DNA of 64,000 bases from Rotaria socialis (Eukaryota > Rotifera > Eurotatoria > Philodinida > Philodinidae). Below the pieces are notes generated by a model. It was not told where the DNA came from. It did no database searches and saw nothing but the letters and a program-made list of their open reading frames with translations. Numbering within the stretch: position 1 is the stretch's first letter; each line of letters starts with the position of its first letter. Below are positions 57,001 through 64,000 of the stretch, piece by piece. The DNA lies in NCBI GenBank assembly GCA_905331475.1, contig CAJNYU010001913.1:63031-127030 (forward strand), written 5' to 3'. The position numbers and the translations under genes were made by a program.

Positions 57001-60000
57001 ACTGTTTTTATTATTTCATAAATTAATCGCAAAACTGCACATCTCGCTGTGATTTCTAAGTCGAGGTTTTCAGTATTTTCGGTAATGAGGCGAAAAGTAC
57101 CCATAGACAAAATACCAAGATTGCTATATTACTGTCGATACGAAATAGTAGATATCAAGAACTTGTTATTGACAACAGATCAGAATCTTGCGCTGTTTTT
57201 CGAGCTTTAAATAAGAAGAAGTGTAAACCAATCGTTCAATATTACAACCAGCGACTTGTTGATGTGCGTAGATAATTCACATTTCTAGAATTATAGAGCT
57301 GATATTTCTGTGTCAAGCGAGATATTTGCATTCATTATAGTACAAAATTCGTAAAATGTCTTTTAAATAGAGCAATATTCTATTGCTGTCGCGTAAAAAC
57401 AAACGATACACCTTTTAAACAAAATGCTGAAGACCATTGTCATCATTTTTCTGCTCTTCGAATTGAACTCAAATTCTTAGATAAAGGTCAGTGAAACAGT
57501 CAGATTTTGGCTTGATCTGGTCACACCAATGAAATGATTCTAACTTTATCAGAATCGCTCTGATTTTCATGGCATCTCAGAACAGCTATAGTCTTTTGAA
57601 TGAATGGAAGTATTTTTCTAGCACTGCCACTGTGAAGTAGGATATATTCCAAGTTAATGTCGAACGTATCCGTTCAATCAGGTGAAAGCTGAGGTCGTTT
57701 CATTCATTTTATTCGTAATCAAGACAAATAAAAACCCGGCGTCTTTGCTGATCTTTGTTAAGTAATATTAGTTGAACATAACGAACAGCAGGAGATAATG
57801 ATATGTGATTTTCGTCATTCGAAAAAAAGACGTACTGACCGTTATCTCTCTGAATCGCACTATCATTCGATAGAGAAAATCAAATTCTGTCAATCAGCCT
57901 GTTAGCTTGTTGGGTGGTGCAATGAATCAAAATTGAATTCGGAAGAGTCAATTTGTACGGTTAGAAAAATTTATTAGAAGTAATTTGAATCATTTTTCAT
58001 AGGGGGCAATATTCAAACAGCTAGTTTTTATCGATTTCTTTAGTGAAAAAATTATTCATGCTTATTTCAAATTGAAAAAAAAACAAGAGCATCATGATTT
58101 TCACTAAATATTTTGCCAATATTTTTTTTCTAAAAAAGTGCACTCAAACAGGTATTTTCTATTCACTTCAGTATTTCGACAATCCCATCGATTCTGCGCA
58201 AGAGAAATCATTATGGCACAGAAAATATAGTTTCGACATCTACGGTAAAATGGAAAGAATGAGTGTCGTACTGTCTTAAGCGTAGACTATTTTGTGATCC
58301 TTATAACAGTGAATTCACAAAATCAGAGGTAGCTCTCTGATTATTCTTGAAAATATTCGAAGTAAATATATTTTTCTCACATAGGCAATATTACCAATTC
58401 GATTGGAATGGTCGTCGCCTATATTCCTGAAGGTTTACCAGCCGCTGTCACTCTCGTATTGAGTATTGTGGCCAAGAGAATGTACAAACAAAAAATACTT
58501 GTCAAAAGTTTGGCTACCGTCGAAACATTTAACACCGTTCCTGTAAGTATCTGAATGTATCTCAATTTTTGTTTGATCTTTTCTGTTTCTCTGAATAAGA
58601 TCATCGCTACCGACAAAACTGGTACATTAACCATGAATCAAATGACAATTACAGCAATTTTATGGGGTCGTATGGGTGAATACTTGGTTCCGATTCACGT
58701 TAACGAAGATAAAACGGTAGAGACAGAAGAACATGCTACTAATAGTAGTCGACCATCTTTCACTGTTAAAAGCGAATCTAACACAATGAATGGCTTGGTC
58801 CTCGGTGCTTGCCTCTGTAATAATGCTACAAAGCAATCGTCTTCGTCTGATAACGAAGATGATTCTGAAAATCCAGCTATGGAGACGAACTATGAGGAGT
58901 CCTCAGAACATACCACCAAGTTGGTGGGAGATGCAGCTGACGTTGCACTCTATCGCCTTTGCCAGGACACACTTGCGATCAATATTGAACATGTACGAGT
59001 AGTCAATCCACGTATCAATGCTGTGCCGTTCAATTCAAAGAATAAGTTCATGCTGACAGCCAATCTTCTCGAAAAAAACGAAATGAATACTAATGAGAAT
59101 GTTCTCATTACACTGAAAGGTGCCCCCCGATTTTATTCTATCTCGGTGTTCAACGTATAGAGATGATCAGAGTAATAGTGAGATGCCAATCACCACTGAG
59201 TTTAAAGAGTCGATTCAGCGGCGACAAGAAAAACTAGGCAGATCTGGTTATCGAGTCATCGCCATGGTTCAGCAAATAATTAGTAAAGATAAATACGATG
59301 CCAACATAAACGAATACAAGAAGGCCAAGAAAGAGGAACGACTGACATCTGACGAGCCCGATCTCAATGGATTGCCACATAACCAGTATTGCTTCATCGG
59401 TGAGTGTCAATTTCATTTATTTCTACCAGACATCATGCATCATACTATAGGTATGTTCTCTCTACTTGATCCGGCCCGCCCCGAAGTGCCCGGTGCAGTA
59501 CTAAAAGCATTTCAGGCACAGATTCGTGTGGCTATGGTCACTGGGGATCATCCAACAACAGCAGCAGCCATCGCAAAAAAGTCAATATTCTCTCACAAGA
59601 AATTAGTATCAATGGTGGCATTGATACATTTCGAATTGAACAAGATAATGAAAAAGGCCAAACATTAGCTTATCTCATGCGCAACACAACTATACCCCTC
59701 GAAACACATGTTATCGGTGAACTAACTACCAATGTCGAAGCCACGTGTATGAAAACGCTTGATATGAGCGCAAATGTGGCAAACAAAAAGAAGAGGAGGA
59801 ACATGAAACCGAATATTTGCAAGCGAATACTGAAACGAATTCAATTCTATTTCAAGGATCCTAATGAAGTCAAAATTGCTGAGAAGTTAGAAATAATCCC
59901 ATACGGAGTCGTCGTGACTGGTGGTGATATTCCTTCGATGGATGTAAGTGATAATAATATACGCACTCTAGTTTATCTTTCTAGTCCTACAGGATTACAT

Positions 60001-62251
60001 GTGGGATTGGGTTTTGTCACACAAAGAGCTTGTCTTTGCACGAACATCGCCCGAACAAAAGCTGCGTATTGTCATGGAGCTATCGAAGAGAGGCGAAGTA
60101 GTGGCAGTTACGGGTGATGGAACCAATGATGCACCGGCACTCAAACAAGCCGATCTCGGCGTAGCGATGGCTGCTGGAACTGATGTGGCCAAAGAGGCAG
60201 GTGATATGATCTTGCTCGATAACAATTTTTCGTCGATTATAAAAGCTATTGAAACGGGTCGATTGTTAAGCGACAATCTAAAAAAAGTGGCCATCTACCT
60301 ACTACCAGGAGGTAAGCTATATATGATGTTCAGTTAGTAAAATATATTTCGGTATAATAATTTATTCGGTCTTAAGAGTCTTTCGGATGTCAATGACTCT
60401 TATTGCATTACTTGCTTTAGCTTGAATTTTAAATCGATGCCCACGAACCTCGTAAATCGAATGAAACGTAAGAAGCGTGTGTCTTAACATCACTTCGTAT
60501 CAGATCTCAGAACCATGCCCACCCCCTCCCACATACACACCACACTTGAATTCATTATGGTAATGCAATGCAGAGTGTCTGCATTTCAAAATAAAGCTAA
60601 AATTTGAAACGAGTTATCTTATGCCTTATTTGGATTAAGTTCATCAAAAAATAGTGAAAGATATGATTTTTATTATTGTTAACTTAATTTTCAGAGATAA
60701 GTAATCAAGAACATCGACACTACAAGAATGCCCACTAAATTCGTAGCTTATCGTTCACTTCATCATTCGAAAATATCTCATTCTGATCCCTTAGGAGAAA
60801 ATAGATTGAAAATAAAATAAAACATGAGGTGACTAGCTATTAACAGAATATAGCCATAATTGTTATCATGACTGAGAAGTCCCTTCAAAATATACTAAAT
60901 TTCTGTCAGCGCACAGTTGAGTGCAGTTTTGACTCGGAGCAGCATCGCTGTACTCCTGTAGCATAATCATGAGCGGTAAAAACTTTTATCTGGCACTGGT
61001 GTCCTCTCTAAAAAAAATGTCTTTAGATTCATGTAGACTGATAGAGTCATGTTATTAATCACCTGTTTCATTTAACAATTCAATTAAGGCAATAAGAAAC
61101 TAAGAGTCGCCTAGTCATTTAGGCACAAAGCGAATGGTTTGGACGAGTACCAACATTTTTAACTGGTTGCCAAAATTTTGCCTTTCTTCTTCACATACCA
61201 TTTTATATAAAAATTATCGTTTTATTTTTTATGGATTCTTCAGACATTAGATGCGCAGCTCTCCAATAAGATACTGCATTCGTCTAAAAATTTGGAAAAA
61301 TTACATTCCACTCCCATCATCTTACTACACAGCTGATTTACAACAATAAAGTATCTTAAAGATTAATGTCTCTAACAATAAGTTGACCACTATGTTATGT
61401 TTTACCCCTAATAAAAAGAAATATTAAACTATTGAACTGCACACATGGTGCATGGTTTTTCTTTGCTATCATTCGTCGATAGGTTCCTGGTCTGAAGTGA
61501 TGCCGGTTTACTTTAACATCTGGCTTGGTATTCCTTTATCATTATCGGCGTTTTTGGCCATCATCTTCTGTATGCTAAACGATGTTGTCAATTCATTGGC
61601 GATGGTCTCCGAAAAAGCTGAACGAGATATTATGTCACGACCTCCGGCAATTCGTCACAAGACTCATTTACTAGATTGGAAATTACTCTTCCATGCCTAT
61701 CTCATTGTATGTAATATTGAATGCTTCTCTGCATACTTTTGCTTCTTCTGGTACTATTCAGTGCAAGGTAAAATTGAGCAATAACAATTTCACGCATGAA
61801 TCAATAAGAGTATCATTTAGGCATTCCTCTTAGCAGCATTTTTTTTACGTATTCGCATTATGGTACAGATCCTTACATAGCCAAAAGTTCAGATGATCTA
61901 CTGCTTATTCAACAAAAGGGACAATGTATTTATTATGTTGCTTTGTGCATCATGCAATTTTTCAATTTACTCTCTTCACGAACACGATACGTTTCATTCT
62001 TCAGTTATAATCCACTGTTTGGCAAAGCACGTAATTTAACCATCCCATGTGGCATCCTTTTTTCAACAAGCGTCGGTTTAGTACTGACATTGATACCGTG
62101 GTTTAATTCAGTATTCAAAACTCATCCTGTACCTGTTCGATTTGTCTGCCCTGCAATAGGCTTTGGTGCAGCCCTATTTCTATTCGATGAGTTAAGAAAA
62201 TTGCTGGTACGACGATTTCCCAATTCTTTTATTGCCAAGATGGCTTGGTAA
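54016..62251 (+). CDS. P-type cation ATPase alpha subunit, Na,K/H,K-ATPase-like (frame breaks in this assembly)
   Basis: Eight exons: 54016-54719, 54767-55394, 58385-58542, 58600-59399, 59451-59943, 59993-60311, 61483-61767 and 61821-62251, about 1,270 residues including a 150-residue Ser/Arg-rich N-terminal extension. Motifs in order: L-T-P-P-P-K-P before M1, [11 protein letters not shown] (actuator), P-E-G-L-P in M4, D-K-T-G-T-L-T (phosphorylated Asp), [41 protein letters not shown]. The C-terminal helices follow to M10. It is a plasma-membrane cation pump. Three single-base frame changes are needed to follow the family: near 54680 (T4 tract), at about 59118-59124 (C6) and at about 59575-59581 (A6). 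All lie at homopolymers, so sequencing error is as likely as a dying gene. In M6 one of the two cation-binding Asp of the Na,K-ATPase D-L-G-T-D motif is replaced, giving C-M-L-N-D, so ion selectivity may differ. Confidence 0.8.
55395..58384 (+). other. 3-kb intron of the ATPase gene
   Basis: Donor G|GTCAGT at 55395, acceptor CACATAG|G ending at 58384. It is some fifty times longer than typical introns here. Apart from the foldback repeat at 56170-56535 no gene is recognisable; short frames are shadows. Confidence 0.65.
56170..56535. mobile_element. Foldback element with a 9-bp inner repeat
   Basis: Arms of about 75 bp: GCGAAAAATAAATTTTATAT at the left returns inverted as ATATAAAATTTATTTTTCGT at the right, as do the adjoining CGTTTTACTTTTAAG and AAAAGCTACA blocks. 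Between the arms, units of (CTTTTAGTC)n on the left switch near 56375 to the complementary (GACTAAAGG)n on the right, so the whole element is one long imperfect hairpin. It produces Leu/Val-rich shadow frames. Confidence 0.75.
60312..61482 (+). other. 1.2-kb intron of the ATPase gene
   Basis: Bounded by GTAAGC and CGATAG, both in phase with the M5 coding sequence. No embedded gene seen; a C-rich tract with CACACA variants lies at 60521-60545. Confidence 0.6.
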
Positions 62252-63112
62252 AGACAGAAAGACACCTTTTTTTCTTATTCTCAAAAACGTTTTGTCACTT
62301 ACTTTATTAATTTAATATTCAAGCTACCAAACATAAATTCTGTAGAAAATTATCTTGTCCATGTGATCAAATCAGTATGAGTGATAAAACTGCCAATATG
62401 TTGATTTCATCTAAAATGAAGGAATCATCAGTTAGTTTAAATGACTGTACTGATCTCTCAGGAGTGCCGAGAACGGGTAAAAAGGCGAATCCTCGTCTTA
62501 TTCAGGATCATATAGCTTTTATAATATATCAATAAAGAATATTTCAATTAGCATAATTAAAATAATATGTAGCTCTCAATAAATTAAATTTAAAATAGAC
62601 TTATGATTGAATACAACAGACTTATGCTGCATTTTTTATTTTCAATTAAAACTGGTGGTGCGGGTGTGGATACTTACACGTTGATTCGAACACCATACGC
62701 GGTGTGAATGTATCTTTTTTTCAACTACACAGACACCAACACCCAGACCATCTTATCCACATGGATAGATAAAATACTATCATATGTTGATTCTCCATTC
62801 ATACGATTATTAGTATAATTACTCTTTATCGTGTATCTTGTCTGTATCATATAGTATCATATTTCACAATGTTATATTATTATATGTCGTTAGCGTTGAT
62901 GCTCACTTATATGAAGCTGCTAAGAGTGTATATGATATGTACGATTGTATGTTGTGAAGGAAACGAATAAAGTTTAATAACATCTGCACTAATATTCCTT
63001 CTATCAGAAATCATTACATAGTTAAAGAAATAAGAAGAAAAAAATAGTAGAAGATATCTGAGGTGCGGTTTGTGAGAAGCGTCGAAGAGATAATTCACAA
63101 ACCATCAATCAT
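62252..63112. other. Intergenic with a TGTGGG-type fragment
   Basis: No gene. 62651-62755 carries GTGGTGCGGGTGTGGA, an inner GTATCTTTTTTTCAACTACA resembling the 19-bp core of the repeat family, and an inverted ACACCAACACCCAGACC tail. Confidence 0.45.
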
Positions 63113-63720
63113 TTATAAACATGAGTTAAAAATCATAGCCACACTGTTATCGTCGCCATTGGTCACAACCAAATCCCACTTGAAATCATTTCTAAAAGCA
63201 CCTCCTGTTACAGATAGAGGGTATGCGCCAACTGTATAGCCTATTTGGTTTTGAAACGTTCCATCTTCATTTCCAAGTAGTACACCGATCGTGCTATCAT
63301 CGAAGCTGTTAGTCACTGCTAGATCTAACTTACTACCATGATTGAAGTCACCTGCTGTGATAGATACTGGATAAACACCAGCAGAATACTTTTTTTGCCT
63401 TTGGAATGTTCCATCTCCATTGCCAAGTAGCATGACGATATTGTTATCATCGTAGTTAACCAATGCGAGATCCAGCTTACCATTACCATGGAAATCATCA
63501 GCAATGATAGATATTGGCAAAGAACCAACTGGATACGTTGCTTGACTATTGAAGCTTCCATCTCCACGGCTAAATAGCAAACTGATAGCGTTGTCAACTG
63601 CGTTGGTCACTGTTAGCTTTAGTTTGACATCGTTGTTGAAATCACCTGTTGTAATATATTCTGGGAAGGGGCCTGTCAAATATCTATTGGGTAGACCATA
63701 TGGTGTTTGACAGACAATTT
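63113..63720 (-). CDS. FG-GAP/VCBS-repeat protein, last exon
   Basis: The exon starts after a TTTCTATTTATAG acceptor at 63721; earlier exons lie towards or beyond the window edge, so the protein is partial here. It encodes about 202 residues made of four repeats of about 48 residues: G/D-D-F-x-x-D/G-x-K-L-D-L-A-V-T-N then D-D-x-x-I-x-V-L-L-G-N-G-D-G-T-F then Y-x-V-G-x-Y-P-x-S-I-x-x. These are FG-GAP-like blades with Ca2+-binding D-x-N-x-D-loops of an integrin-alpha-like propeller. The same fold is common in bacterial secreted proteins and bdelloid genomes hold many such genes. Likely extracellular; function unknown. Confidence 0.75.
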
Positions 63721-64000
63721 CTATAAATAGAAAGAAACAGTGAAACATATGTAATTAAGTGCATTGGCTAGTTTCATTGTAATGTTGTACGATGAAGAAA
63801 AAAACTGTCGAAAGAATGGATGCAAGAAAGGTCTATTTTGTGCTCTCTCAAATAGAGTTTTAGCTTATAGAAAAAATTCTATGATACAATAGACTGTAGA
63901 TGTATTAGTTTAAACCTTACAGAATTGTTCATTTTCTCTGGTAGTAATGGTTTTTCGGTTACTCGGTGCAGCAATGACGAAATTTAACACGAGAAATACA
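63721..64000. other. Probable intron of the FG-GAP gene, to the window edge
   Basis: No further coding exon is evident on the minus strand in these 280 bases. Confidence 0.4.

Noticed and set aside
1-64000. tRNA or rRNA genes
   Set aside because: No stretch with convincing internal promoter boxes and cloverleaf, nor rRNA-like conserved sequence, was found by eye; a covariance-model scan would settle it.

Overview
The window looks like nuclear DNA of a small AT-rich metazoan, most probably a bdelloid rotifer (Adineta/Rotaria type). The reasons are many introns of about 48-65 nt, animal genes (CSDE1/UNR, Bcl-2, PAQR, IMPDH, class A GPCR) interleaved with bacterial-looking genes (a Sir2 deacetylase, a T4-type lysozyme), an ADP-ribosyltransferase fused to other modules, an FG-GAP/VCBS-repeat protein, and interstitial tracts of TGTGGG-like repeats, which match the telomere repeat reported for bdelloids. 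The organism call is inference. Exon models were built by hand from open frames, GT-AG (twice possibly GC-AG) junctions and protein-family alignment; no search was run.

Layout. 1-2.3 kb: no gene seen. 2.3-5.5 kb (+): LRR/FN3-like single-pass receptor in three or four exons. 7.3-8.5 kb (+): bacterial-type Sir2 with a spliced-on basic N-terminus. 8.8-14.1 kb: repeat island in which a decayed Ty3/gypsy-like LTR fossil lies between two short TIR elements of one family. 16.5-18.1 kb (+): eRF1-like gene lacking the N domain and the GGQ motif. 18.8-20.4 kb: arrays of a TAATGCATTA-like motif around a small hAT-like MITE. 22.3-24.6 kb (+): ART, 21-bp-repeat linker and propeller-like domain in one 757-residue frame. 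25.4-25.9 kb (-): secreted GH24 lysozyme. 26.8-27.7 kb (-): disordered acidic protein. 28.7-29.4 kb (-): Bcl-2 family protein. 29.9-30.9 kb (+): membrane protein of unknown function, tail to tail with a class A GPCR (-) that carries one in-frame stop. 32.7-34.9 kb (-): IMP dehydrogenase, five exons. 35.7-36.6 kb: long-TIR element. 37.6-39.2 kb (+): PAQR/adiponectin-receptor-like protein, five exons. 39.8-43.3 kb (-): CSDE1/UNR, 13 exons. 43.8-45.0 kb: three abutting palindromic MITE-like elements. 45.5-45.9 and 46.8-47.1 kb (+): small hypothetical frames. 48.0-49.3 kb (+): secreted glycoprotein. 50.0-51.6 kb (-): helical protein gene, partial. 54.0-62.3 kb (+): Na,K/H,K-type P-ATPase in eight exons, with three frame breaks in the assembly and a 3-kb intron holding a foldback repeat. 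63.1-63.7 kb (-): last exon of an FG-GAP-repeat protein.

There is no operon-like or pathway-like cluster; neighbours look functionally unrelated. The most interesting observations are the eRF1-like protein that has lost both decoding and hydrolysis modules, the Sir2 gene that appears transferred and then given a eukaryotic leader exon, the ART-repeat-propeller fusion, the GH24 lysozyme, and a dispersed TGTGGG-type repeat family, two copies of which share an exact 19-bp core.
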